Positions 12,290 to 25,115 of a stretch of 54,693 nucleotides of DNA are shown here, piece by piece. The DNA lies in contig CM012954.1 in NCBI GenBank assembly GCA_000181795.3, positions 17,387,548 to 17,442,240 of the forward strand, in the 5' to 3' direction. How positions within the stretch are numbered: position 1 is the first letter of the stretch; the number at the start of each line of letters is the position of its first letter. The DNA comes from Trichinella spiralis (lineage: Eukaryota > Nematoda > Enoplea > Trichinellida > Trichinellidae). The translations under genes were made by a program, and so were the position numbers. A model generated the notes under the pieces. That model ran no database searches, was not told the origin of the DNA, and worked only from the letters and a program-made list of their open reading frames with translations.

Positions 12290-12411
12290 AAAAGATTTGA
12301 ATCAATGAGCAATTAGACAAGGAAAACCAATACGACAAAGATTTGACGGTCCAATAAAATAGCGTGGTCAAAGACCAATAAGTGAACAGTGGGACCGAGT
12401 AAGAACATCCC
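12290..12411 (-). mobile_element. One end of a related transposon copy
   Basis: On the minus strand, 12411 to 12290 matches the left terminal repeat of the 11272 element (TTACTCGGTCCCA, then the ACCGTCAAATC segment). It then continues into sequence also present at the very end of the window (CTAATTGCTCATTG and TGTGATTAGCTG). No matching second end or target duplication was found around it, so it is a truncated or larger, decayed copy. Confidence 0.7.
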
Positions 12412-12879
12412 GTCTATCCGCCGTTTCACGCACGTCGATCATGTGCATGCTCCTTAAACAAAACTTGCACTCAAATTATTTCAATATTTCATAGCATCTC
12501 GATTTGAAATTATTTTTTTTGGAAAAAAGAATGTAAAAATCAAATATTAGTGTAGCTGTTTATAAATGAAATTGTGAATTTACTGGAAAATTCATATAAT
12601 ATTAAATAAAACATTAAACTTATTTTTGTTTATACTAGCCAAACCAATACAGCCATACACACAAAAAATTAACTACATTTAGTACTGTATGTAAATTGTA
12701 CTTAATAATCTTTGTTTTACGGTAGTTATGTAGCTTGACAAATGTTAAAATATTGAAGGTGCTTTATCAATTTGGCAAGCTGTTGCTCAGAGAATTCTCC
12801 GATCTAATTTTTCGCATTTATTGGAAAAGTTAGTTTTCAAAAAGTGGCACTATTATTACGCTTTGCATTTTGAACAACG
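12412..12879. other. Upstream region of the mitochondrial carrier gene
   Basis: The region is AT-rich. No clear TATA box or other promoter motif stands out, and I see no strong splice acceptor close to the ATG at 12880, unlike the other genes here. Confidence 0.4.
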
Positions 12880-13810
12880 ATGTCTACAAAATCCAAAGAT
12901 TTCGTCTGTGGTTGGGGTGCCGCACTGATAGAGACTAGTTGTACATATCCGTTTAGTAAAATTGTGGTACGCCAACAGCTGTTGGGTCTTTGTGTTTCCG
13001 AAGCTTTTCAGCAACTCAGGACTGAAGGTACTGCCCATTTATACAGGGGTCTACTGCCGCCGCTTCTCCAGAGAACCAGTTCCAGGTAAAACAACATATG
13101 CTGGTATTCGTAAAATGTGACGCAATGGTGTGATGTTTTTTACTTGAAGATGCATTATGTTTGGAATGTACGATGAATACAAACGTATATTCTCCTGTAG
13201 TACGTCAGGTTCATTTACGCGATGTCATGCTGGGGCAGCATTTCTGGCAGGTTGCACTGAAGCTGTGCTGTGTCCTTTTGAAAGAGTGCAAACTTTGTTG
13301 CAGAGCTCGAAATATTACGGCCAGTATAAAAACGCACTTGACGTTTTTCTCAAACTTCGCAGAATAAGCCTGCGAGAATATTATCGTGGATTATCGGCAG
13401 TTGTATTACGCAACGGTGGCAGTAATGTGCTGTTCTTTTCCCTCAGAGATCCGTTGAAAGAGATATTCACCAGTAGAACGAAACATCTTTTCAGAGAAAC
13501 CAACCTCAGCGACTCATCCCATATGAAACACATTGTTGGCGATTTGTTCACCGGTTTATTTTTGGGTGCTTTCATATCCACAGTTTTCTTCCCAGTCAAC
13601 GTGATGAAGACACGCATGCAAGCTTCTGTCGGTGTTCCATTTACATCAATTTGGTCGACATTTCGTATCGTTTTTGCCGAACGTGGTTACAGTTTTAGGA
13701 AACTTTATCGCGGTGTTCACATCAACTACACACGATCAATGATTACATGGGGCATTACGAATGCCGCATACGAATTCTTAGAACGACATCTTTACCATGA
13801 TCACATGTAG
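12880..13810 (+). CDS. SLC25A51: Mitochondrial NAD+ carrier, SLC25A51 (MCART1)-like
   Basis: This is a mitochondrial inner-membrane carrier of 288 aa. Human SLC25A51, about 297 aa, imports NAD+ into the matrix. There are two exons, 12880-13085 and 13150-13810, joined across a 64-bp GT-AG intron within an Arg codon. Three carrier repeats are visible. Their signature positions are divergent in the SLC25A51 way: PFSKIVVRQQ (from residue 24), PFERVQTLLQ (from 111) and FFPVNVMKTR (proline at 217). Other diagnostic strings are LYRGLLPPLLQ, EYYRGL, NVLFFSLRDP, KLYRGVHINY and ITWGITNAAYEF. These match human SLC25A51/52 closely. The first repeat is not a canonical PX(D/E)XX(K/R). The start is the first ATG in frame and gives the family's usual N-terminal length, without a cleavable presequence, as is normal for carriers. 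The gene is convergent with the ALG12 cluster. Confidence 0.93.
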
Positions 13811-14502
13811 CTACCGACTGCTAGTTTATTATCATTTTCCAGAAATGGATTGACGTTGTTGTTTCATTCGTTGTTGCTGCATCCTTGTAGTAATTGTTGT
13901 TGTTGTTGTTGTTGTTGTTGAATTTTTGACATCCTTACTTTTGACAAAACATTTAGAGAAGCGTTCTCGGCTTTAATAAATTCCAGCGGCTGACCTGTGT
14001 AATGCTGTTCTCGTTCCATCATCACCTCCTAATTCTCAGATTATTTAAATAAAAAAATCTTTATTAATCCATTATTATCTATCTTATTATTTTTATTATT
14101 AAACTTACGACGTGCAAAAACATTCCCTAGTCGATAAAATTCTACAGGAGTATAATAATAATAATAATAATAAGATATTAAAGGGTTAGTTTAAGGATGA
14201 ATAAAGATGACAATAATGTCTGTAAAAGAAGAAAAAAAAAACTCAACTAACTGAACACGGACTGTTTATCGATTTTAGATTGCTAATCGTACAGGGGAAT
14301 GAATCAAACAGAGTCAATAAAAAAGCTGTTGACATCTCAAAATTTAAAAAAGTAAATTGTGAAAAGTTTAACTTGAAAAATTTTTTAAATAAAACACAAC
14401 GTTATTTCAAGCAATGTGTACAGAACCTGATTGTGCTACGGATGAATGAAAGTCGCTGTTGGTTTTAAATTCATCATAATAATAAAAGATAAATGTGCAG
14501 TT
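13811..14502. other. Convergent 3' intergenic region
   Basis: Lies between the carrier (+) and ALG12 (-). It contains a (GTT)n microsatellite at about 13894-13921, AATAAA-type polyadenylation strings for the + gene at about 13973 and 14048, and a (TAA)n run at 14152-14173. No gene is recognised. The 62-codon ORF at 14280-14468 has no features. Confidence 0.6.
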
Positions 14503-16654
14503 TCACAGTTTTTCCAATATTGCAACCTTGTCGCGTTTCTTGAAATACAATCCTGGCAATCTTCCAAAAGTTGTGTAATTCAAACCGATGCCGGCATATC
14601 CGGGCAAAAATTTCACCACACGATGCGTATCCAAAAATGGACGTATTTCATTGTGCAAGTGGGTTTCGTGCCCAATGAGCAAAAATTGAAATCTCTTCAC
14701 CGTTTCCAAATCAAGTTCATCGTTTTCCTTTTGATAACTGCAAATGATCTGCAAATGATAAATTATACAGTCGATATTTTCTAGCATAACTCACTTCCAG
14801 TGTTTGTTCGTCTGCAAAAAACGACTGATTCCGTTTTGAGCACAAAATGAATCAATGTAAACAGTAATTTCAGAATTGTACGCATATTTCAGCTGGGCAA
14901 TTTCATCAACTACATTCAAAGCTGCACAACTTGGATAATTGTAACTCGCGGCTCTCATGAAAAGCACTTCCATAATAAGCGTCCCAATCACGCCCAACTG
15001 CACCAATCGACGGTAGACTGTGTTAATAACACGAAACGAGCCAAACGACGCTATCGGATGAAGTCGACTACAACAATTAAACCAATTTAATAATAATAAT
15101 AACACTGCAAATTAACATATAAAAAATGAATAAGCAATATTAGCGTATAGTTTATTACTATTTTGCAGCCGCATAACCGGCAGCAAGATTGAAAATTGGA
15201 ACTGCATAAATAATGAAACGAAGCTCTTTGTGTGGAAGAATAGAATAGACGAAAACATAACCGATTGCACTGAATGCAAACCAGCCGACTGGATTTCGAT
15301 CGCCGAATGTGAAAGGCACCAACAAGCTCACTGGACCTAAAGCTCTAGGAAGAGCTGAATAAAAATACCAAAAAAATGGTGAAGTCTAAAAATTTAAATT
15401 AAAAAATGAATAAACAATAAATATACATATGTGCATATATTCAGATATATTGTTGAAGTTTAAATATAAAAGGAGAAAAAAAATCACCTACCCCGTAATT
15501 GCTGCTTCCTCCACGAATGACGTTGAAAACGAAGCCAGTCAATTCTGGCAACACAGCTTTGCCCCACATGACTGAATCCACTGTGAAAGAAACAACTGAA
15601 AATAGAAAAAAAGTCACATAAACAAACAAACAAACAAATAAATAAATAAATAAATATTGTTCTTCAAACTCACCTACAGCAAAAGCAATAGCAAGAATAC
15701 CGTAGAACAACGTCGAAAGCATCCTGTCGCGAGATTCAAACGCGAATCCACTGAAGAGCAATGCAAATAGTATGGCCGTTTCTGAACGAAACACGACCAC
15801 CGTGAAAGCGCCAAAAAAGATCGCTTTTTTGTAATCTTCGTCCAACAATTTCGACAATGTAAGCAAAACTAAAAATGTTACATATATACATACTGCTGTT
15901 TGTTCAAGTGAAAGAAAAAAAGGTAAGAAACTAATTTTATCCGTCGAACTTTTCACAGCTGAAATTCAAAAATTGAAAAAATACAACAAAATCAAACCGA
16001 ATATCAATGCAAATGTGTTTGGCAACGTTCTGCTTGAATAAAATGTGAAATGAAATTGAAAAGCTCCGAACAGTGCCATGTTGTAAGCGCCGGCTAAACT
16101 GCAAACTCTGGACGCGGATTTCAACAGCTTGTAATAAGCAATGTAGACGCCGGTGGTCAGCGTGCATCTTGCTGAAATTGGAAAAAGCAAAATTCTAGAA
16201 GGAAAAGCCAAAGCAAGCTTTTGGAAAAGCACTGTTCAACAAAAGACAAACTCGCTATTAAAAGCCAAAATTTCGACAAGCCAAACAACTGGGCCAAAAT
16301 GTAAAACGGATAGACTGCAACGGACAGCAACAATGCGCCGATAAATGTTCGTGGTACAACTCCGGGAAAATAATTGTGATCATACTAAACAACAAATAAT
16401 AATAAAAACAATTTAATAAATAAATAAAATAATATCTGCAAAATATATGGAAGTAAAAATAATAAACTGATACTTACCGATTTCAAGTCGGTTCTGTGAT
16501 AAAGAAAATCATGCACCGCTTGCAAGTTGAAACTCTCCTCCACCTTCGTGCACGGAATTAGCAAAATTGAAACGATGCTGATCACGTAAGGCAACAACGT
16601 AAACGTAATCAAATAATCTCGCCGAAAATAGCTCAACCATCTCAGCAGCCTCAT
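14503..16654 (-). CDS. ALG12: Dolichyl-P-Man:Man7GlcNAc2-PP-dolichol alpha-1,6-mannosyltransferase (ALG12)
   Basis: This is an ER-membrane GT-C glycosyltransferase that adds the eighth mannose (alpha-1,6) to the lipid-linked N-glycan precursor. I rebuilt eight exons: 16654-16478, 16384-16252, 16171-15998, 15868-15674, 15595-15492, 15385-15159, 15067-14795 and 14737-14503. All are GT-AG and phase-consistent, giving 505 aa (human 488). Diagnostic strings are [18 protein letters not shown] (from residue 36, in the first luminal loop that carries the catalytic acidic residues), [34 protein letters not shown] and [10 protein letters not shown] (from residue 313). It has many hydrophobic membrane segments. 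The ATG lies 3 nt after a strong acceptor (CTTCTTCTTAG, minus strand). VARS2 ends 198 bp upstream, suggesting that ALG12 is the last gene of a trans-spliced cluster. Confidence 0.93.
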
Positions 16655-16682
16655 TCGCTAAGAAGAAGAAAAAGAAGAAGCA
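16655..16682 (-). promoter_or_regulatory. Putative trans-splice acceptor of ALG12
   Basis: On the minus strand a run of C/T about 23 nt long ends in TTAG at 16659-16658, then three bases, then the ATG. With only 198 bp to the preceding stop codon there is little room for a cis donor, so a spliced leader is the simplest partner. Inferred, not shown. Confidence 0.6.
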
Positions 16683-16852
16683 AAATTTAAAATTGCACAG
16701 CTATACATACACAAATAATAAATAAACATGCAGACTGGAATCAGATATAAAGAAAACTTTCGGTTGGAAATTCAAACCACATTGCACAAAATGTCAAAAA
16801 ATATACAAATATACGTATATTTTAAACGATAATTTAAAAAAAAACGATCAAA

Positions 16853-19800
16853 TCACAAAGATTGAATGCGATGCTTGAAAGATTGGAATTTTTGAATTTC
16901 ACTGTCCAAAGCGATTAAATCTTTCAAATGTTGTGAAGCAGCTGCACAGCGCTCGTTGTCGGTTTGTTCACGACCAACCGTGTTCAATTTTCTCAGCAAT
17001 TTTTCCCTCTTTTTCTGCAACGAATTCAACTGCCTCTCGAATCGTTCCAAAATTTCATCTTGATTAACATACTAGACATATATAAGATAATATAATGGTT
17101 CAATTGTCAACAATTACGTAGCATTTATGATGAATAATATGAGAAACCTTCTTTTTAATTGAAAAAAATATATACTAACCATTAATTTCATATGCAACTG
17201 ACAATTTTCTTGAGAAATCAAAGTCAAATAATTATTGCTCATGGGAATATTACATTTGTCAGTGTCGACTAAATCACATCGAAAACCAGCCAACTGATGG
17301 ATCAATTCAGAAAAATTCTCCAGTGCTGCCCTTTCAACTCCTTTGCAAGCAGCGATTCCTTAAATTAACAACTCAGCAATTAACGCTCATCAACGATATA
17401 TATATATTTATTTATTTATATTTCACCTTTCAAAGGTTTCCCTGGACAGATGTTAAATTCACGACGAACACTACGAACATGATGGAGCAGTTCACTTATG
17501 AAACGCATTTGACTGTCCAAGTGAGGTTCGAAAAAATTTATCTACAAAATAATTGTCATTAAATAGAAATATATTTTGCACTTACAGTATCCGCTTTCGG
17601 GTAGGCAGCATCGTGAACACTGATTGCTTTGTTTTCCAAAGGCAGCATCGAGTACAATTCTTCAGCCAAGAAAGGCATGAACGGAGCCAACAGACGAAGG
17701 TATGTATCGGTTACAGTGGCAAATATGCTAACAATATTTTCAGCTGTTGGACACCGCCCAGGATAAAAATAATGCTTTGACCATTCCTGAAAATAAACAA
17801 TTGCAAAACTGAACACAGCTATTCTTTGAATTACCAAATAAACGTCACAAAATTCAAACCACCAGAAGTCGAGCAAATCATTTGTACACCTATGAAAGTC
17901 GTACGTTTCGAATGATTCGTTCACATTTTTCACCACAGTTGACAAACGGCTCAATATCCATTTGTCCACTACTGAAGTGTATTCGTGCTAGAAAGAAAAG
18001 AAAATCAAATTTAAATTGTGGCATCATTTTAGTATGCAAAGAAAATTCCATTATGCTTATTCCTCCTTACTGATAAAATATTAACTTGAGCATCATTATT
18101 CCACATTTTTTTCAAAAATTTAAACGACTGCCAAAGTTTGTTGCAAAAATGCCGACTCCTAGTTAACATGGTCTTATCAAATGCAACTGTATCAGCTAGA
18201 AAATCGTAAACAGAATCAAATTATTTTCGCAAAACATTATGTATACCTGATCATACCTTTCACATTGGACCTTAACAACGCAAAGCGAACTGCATCGGCA
18301 CCGTAAGCTGTGGTACCTTTGTCAGTTTCGGTCGAAGGGGTTCCTTGAATTAACTGCATCGGATTGATTACATTTCCTTTTGATTTGCTCATTTTCTGAC
18401 GTTGTTCGTCGCATACCATACCGTGCAGTAGCAATTTTCGAAACGGTAACTCTCCGACAAGTTGCAAGCTGAGCATCGCCATCTTCACCGCCCAGAAGCC
18501 CAGTATATCGTGTCCAGTTTCTAACAATGACAGTGGAAAATAACAATTTTCCGTAAAATCAGAACGAAACTTCTCCGGCCAACCGCCCAACACCAATGGT
18601 ACAAGCGCCGAAGAGAACCAAGTATCCAAAACATCGTCGTCCTGCCGCAGATTGGCCAACGTATACTGTGGGTATTTGTCGGCGATCACGTTCCGGGCGT
18701 CCGTCTCGTCAGAGGCGACAACCCACACCGACGGATGGCAGTCATTTTCAAAATTAGCATAATAAGCTGGCACCCTGTGTCCCCACCACGACTGCCGACT
18801 CAGGCACCAGTCTTCACTTTTCGACGTCCAATTGATCCACTCGTTGCGCATGCCCGCAGGGAAAATGTCCAATCGATCCACGGCATGTTTAACTTCGGTT
18901 GCCAACTCGGAACAGTCCAAATACCACTGCTCTTTCAACATTGGTTCCATTACGTCGCCACTTCGAATACAAATGGGCACGTTCATTGGATGGGATTTGC
19001 AATCGACCAACAAGTCACGGTTGATCAACATGCTGAGCACTAATTCACGGCCGGTAAATCGTTCCAGACCATCCAATTCGACCAGCTCTTCCACTTCCAT
19101 TCTGCCCTGATCATCAATGCAACGATGTTCCAACGGTAGACCATGTTCACGCGCAATGTCAAAATCCATTTTTCCATGCGCTGGTGTTACTTTGACAACA
19201 CCGCTGCCCAAGTTCTGCTCTACCTGAATCAAACGACAACAACAACCACACATAAATCGACCATTAATTACATGCAAGTAAAATTAAACAATTTATTTAA
19301 AATACTCGTTTGTCGTATATAACTGGCAACAGCTTTCCAGGCAGCAAAGGATTTCTGACCCGAAGACCTATCAAATGCCCGTACCTCGGGTCTTCAGGAT
19401 GTACGGCAATAGCTTGATCGGCCGGTATCGTCTCCGGTCTAGTGGTAGCCACGATAACAAATTCATCTTCCGCTGTTGGATTCTCCAGCGGATATTTGAT
19501 AAAATACATCCGACCAAAAAAAACTGGCTCAATTCTACCGGGGACTGTAATTTCGGTCGGCTGTTCAACGTAACGTAGCTGCACTTCAATGTCTGATATG
19601 ACCGAACAAAAATACGGCGACCAATTCACAATGCGATAATCTCTGTAAATCAGACCCTGTTGATGGAGAATTTTAAACGCTTCCACAACCGCCTTTGTGA
19701 AATTCTAAATAAACACAAATTTATACGTGCAAAATGTAAACATTAATGTTTACTTTTTAGTGGGGTGCAAAAAAAATAAAAAATAAAATAAAATATACAA

Positions 19801-21163
19801 CAATGTGATATTTTATAGAGAGACTTTGAAAAAGTACGCTGATTTCAATGCTGTTTTATTGATGTACAATTATCAACGTTCAATCAATCAAGATCAACGT
19901 TAGTACAAAAGCCAGTAAAGAAAAATTCCAAAAAGCAGTCTTCTTACTGGTTGCTACATGAAAGTCACGACTTGTTGGACAAAAGTTTACAAGAAACGTA
20001 TAACCAAAATTTCAGTATCTGTGGTATAATTCAACAACAGTTACAAAATAATTTAACAGTGCTAATTAAAATTGAAAACAAAATTAACAGCTTATTGCAA
20101 CGAACTCTGGAATAAAACAAAATCTTTTATCAAACTTTAGGCCGTTTTCAAAATAAAAAAACTAAATGTCATCATACGAAAGTTATCAGCAATTATTCAA
20201 TACCAACAGTTAAGAGAATTTAAAAAGAATCTTTCTCCTTTGTTCTTTATGTACTTGTTTGATCATGCCTTTCAAGATACTTGAATTGCAAAATGTGATA
20301 CTGTAAAAATGATTTTTCATTAATAAATTTCTAAATTAATCATCCCAAAGTGAATACTGACGATACGAAGGTTATTTTTCACAGTAGTTACTGATAAACA
20401 TTATTCAGATGTTAAAATTATTGAGATAATAATTAAATGAATGTGAAAAAATATACTTTCAAAAATTCAAAACAATTGCCACCCATCCATCCCCTGCGAT
20501 CGAATCGATGTCAAGTTAGAAAAAAAAATACAGCTTACAGTATCCATTGTGTAGAAGGTTCGTTGCCAACTCAAAGAGCTGCCCAATTTAATTAGCTGAT
20601 TTTCGATGGAAGCCATTCTTTCCGTTTTCCAAACGTCACAAGCTCGAACAAAATCTTCACGAGACATCTCTTTACGCAGTATGCCATTTTTGTTGAAAAG
20701 CATATTTTCAACAACTAGCTGTGTTGCTAGACCGGCATGATCGAAACCGGGAATCCAAAGCACAGCATCGCCGCACATTCGATGTCTTGAATTAGACAAA
20801 AGTGAAAGAAAAAATACAAACACCAATCCATGCATATATACTTGCGTGCAATTGCATCTTCAATTGCCACAGTCAATGCGTGCCCGAGGTGCAAATCGCC
20901 GGTAATGTTCGGCGGTGGCAAGCAAAATATATACGGTCTTCTTCGACTCGTTGGAGATTTGTTGAAGAAATCGTTGGCCAACCAAAAATCATACCAGCAA
21001 GATTCCACAAATTTGGCATCGTAAGCGGCTGGTTTTTCGCCTGAAAATGCATTCTCCAATCACGTATAGGAGCTTAAGTTTTCTTTTTGTAACCTTTATC
21101 CGGACGAGTTGCCAATTTTCTCCAAAACATCGACCACATCCACCTTCGTCCAATCAGTAGCAT
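16853..21163 (-). CDS. VARS2: Mitochondrial valyl-tRNA synthetase (VARS2-like)
   Basis: This class I synthetase charges tRNA-Val and edits Thr mischarges. There are eleven exons: 21163-21094, 21040-20842, 20785-20539, 19704-19306, 19223-18257, 18195-18071, 17987-17835, 17786-17586, 17541-17427, 17358-17180 and 17071-16853. They give 957 aa. The first exon encodes a start rich in Arg and aromatic residues (MLLIGRRWMWSMFWRKLATR), a good mitochondrial presequence. HLGH (HIGH motif) is at about 74-77 and KMSKS at about 582-586. The editing (CP1) domain lies between, and DDVLDTWFSSAL and LLETGHDILGFW are intact. The anticodon domain includes RLLAPFMPFLAEELY, and the C-terminus is a coiled coil. 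PLSLLETG and LLHGMVCD resemble human VARS2 more than cytosolic VARS1, and there is no N-terminal GST-like domain. Intron 3 (834 bp) is the only long one. The ATG is 2 nt after a TTGACAG acceptor. Confidence 0.93.
19705..20538 (-). other. Intron 3 of VARS2
   Basis: At 834 bp it is far longer than the other introns of this gene (53-80 bp for most). It is AT-rich. I see no conserved reading frame, inverted repeat or RNA-like structure in it. Confidence 0.7.
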
Positions 21164-21185
21164 ATCTGTCAAGTGGAAATGAAAT
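21164..21185 (-). promoter_or_regulatory. Putative trans-splice acceptor of VARS2
   Basis: On the minus strand TTTCATTTCCACTTGACAG ends at 21166, two bases before the ATG at 21163. The EXOSC5 stop codon is only 166 bp upstream, which argues for a spliced leader joining here. Confidence 0.6.
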
Positions 21186-21329
21186 TAGCTTACAGATGTG
21201 TATAGAATTTGAAAAGGAAAATTCGAAAATCATCGAATCGGTTGAAGTCGATTTGCTGAACAAGTGAAATATATTTACTTTGATTTGGACAGTTTGAACT
21301 AAAAGAAAATCAGAGAAAAAAAAGAAATA

Positions 21330-22071
21330 TTAAAGTGTTTGTTGGATAAAAATATCCGTAAAGAGTTGTCTTATGAATGTAAGGATTTGACGAGATTGTG
21401 TCTCGGCTTGGGATAAAACTTGGTCCAACATAGACAACGGCATGTTGCCTTTGGTCCAGATGGAGAATACATTTTCCACCACATGGTCCAAATAGACGCA
21501 ACAGAGAACACAGTCGGCTTCGGTTTCCTCTTTGGCGGTTGGATTGAGCAAAATTTGCCCACTAGCACCGCCGTAATAAGCCAACGTGCTTGCGGCGAAC
21601 ATGTCGTTCATCGGCAACGCCGACTCCAACAAAGCTATGCACAGACCGTTGACCGCCACTTCCATAAAGCAGCCATCGCTTTCCAATTCTTGCACCACGA
21701 TGGTGATCAGTCGCTTCGGCAACAGCTTGACCAAAATTATCGACTGGCAAATATTCTGCAAGAACAACGTCATTTGACCACTGTCGATCGAGCTTCGACC
21801 ACCAATTTCATCTTTGGATACTGTCGTCAAATGCACTTGGACCACTGCTGAATCTGGAAGCTGTTTCGAAGCCTAAATTCAAACAATCCGACACCAAGTT
21901 TCCCAAATTTTACTTGGTATATTTGACAAATACTTTCACATCGGTCGGGCCGTGAACACTGATCAACAAAGTTGTTCCCCGTTTACTGACTAAACACGAT
22001 CCAGTACAATCTTCAACGTAGCGAACTGTGCAACGAAATTCTGCCTCCAATTCAGTCACGTTATTTGACAT
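21330..22071 (-). CDS. EXOSC5: RNA exosome subunit EXOSC5 / RRP46 (RNase PH-like)
   Basis: This RNase PH-fold subunit belongs to the six-member ring of the RNA exosome (3'-5' RNA decay and processing, nucleus and cytoplasm). There are two exons, 22071-21934 and 21872-21330, with a 61-bp GT-AG intron in phase 0. They give 226 aa (human 235). Matches to human EXOSC5 run through the whole protein: CTVRYVEDC, GPTDVKASKQ (across the splice), LPKRLITIVVQEL, NGLCIALLESALPM, LLNPTAKEETEADCVL and the C-terminal helix. I chose the ATG at 22071 because a possible upstream ATG at 22137 would read through a strong acceptor (GTTATTTCAG) that lies 12 nt before 22071. It is the first gene of a tight same-strand trio with VARS2 and ALG12. 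Confidence 0.92.
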
Positions 22072-22092
22072 CTTTTTTTCTCTCTGAAATAA
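22072..22092 (-). promoter_or_regulatory. Putative trans-splice acceptor of EXOSC5
   Basis: GTTATTTCAG on the minus strand ends at 22084. The twelve purine-rich bases after it lead to the ATG at 22071. Could be cis or trans, as 874 bp separate this gene from DDX39B. Confidence 0.5.
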
Positions 22093-22945
22093 CATTTCAA
22101 CCAAACAAATCATTATTAACATATTTGAATATTTCAAAAATTATACAAATCAAAACAACAAATACTGTCGAAATTATCATAATAAGTACGTGGAAAAAGA
22201 CAAATTTCCAATTTTGCACCAATCGCTCTCCTGAAAAAATCTACCAACCAACTTTGCTAATTAATTGTAGAACATGTTAAAATTGCTACAGTATCCAATA
22301 ATGTTCAAGCAAATTCGCCACACACTGTGCTCTCACATACTTTTACGTCTGATGAATTACAAATCAACTTATTACCATTCGCTGATCTGTGTGATTTTTT
22401 AACCTGAAACAATGCTTCAATTCATTTTATATAAAATTTAACAAATCAGTATACATGATTTTCATAATCACCACAATAATACAGTACCTACAGTGACTTT
22501 GCATTTAATTATTTTTAAGTTTTTTCTAAAATTTGTGTAAAATTCAATTTAATGCTGACAATAGTATTTCATAATTAACAATTTAAAACTGTTGCTGAAA
22601 TACAAAGAGCAAATGCATTTACACGTTTTGCACTAAAAATAGCTCATCAATATTCTTCTTTTTCCACCATCAGCTCATTCGCTCTATAGTAATTTACTTA
22701 TTGTGTTCAAAATAAAGAACAAAAACAGTATCTACAATTTTAATAAGAAATCAAATAATGCCATAAACAGTTTTATTTCAATAATATAGTGTCTATTACA
22801 ACATTCAGTGAATGTTGAACATCGTTACAATATGAGATGAATAATTATTACAACTGTTTCGATAATTACGGCTGGTTTTTTTAACATGCGAGAATAACTA
22901 CGGTTTCGGTGATTAGGTAATGCGTCGAAATTTCTTCGCCAATTT

Positions 22946-25096
<2,151 letters not shown>

Positions 25097-25115
25097 CGGA
25101 ACGGTTATTTAACCT

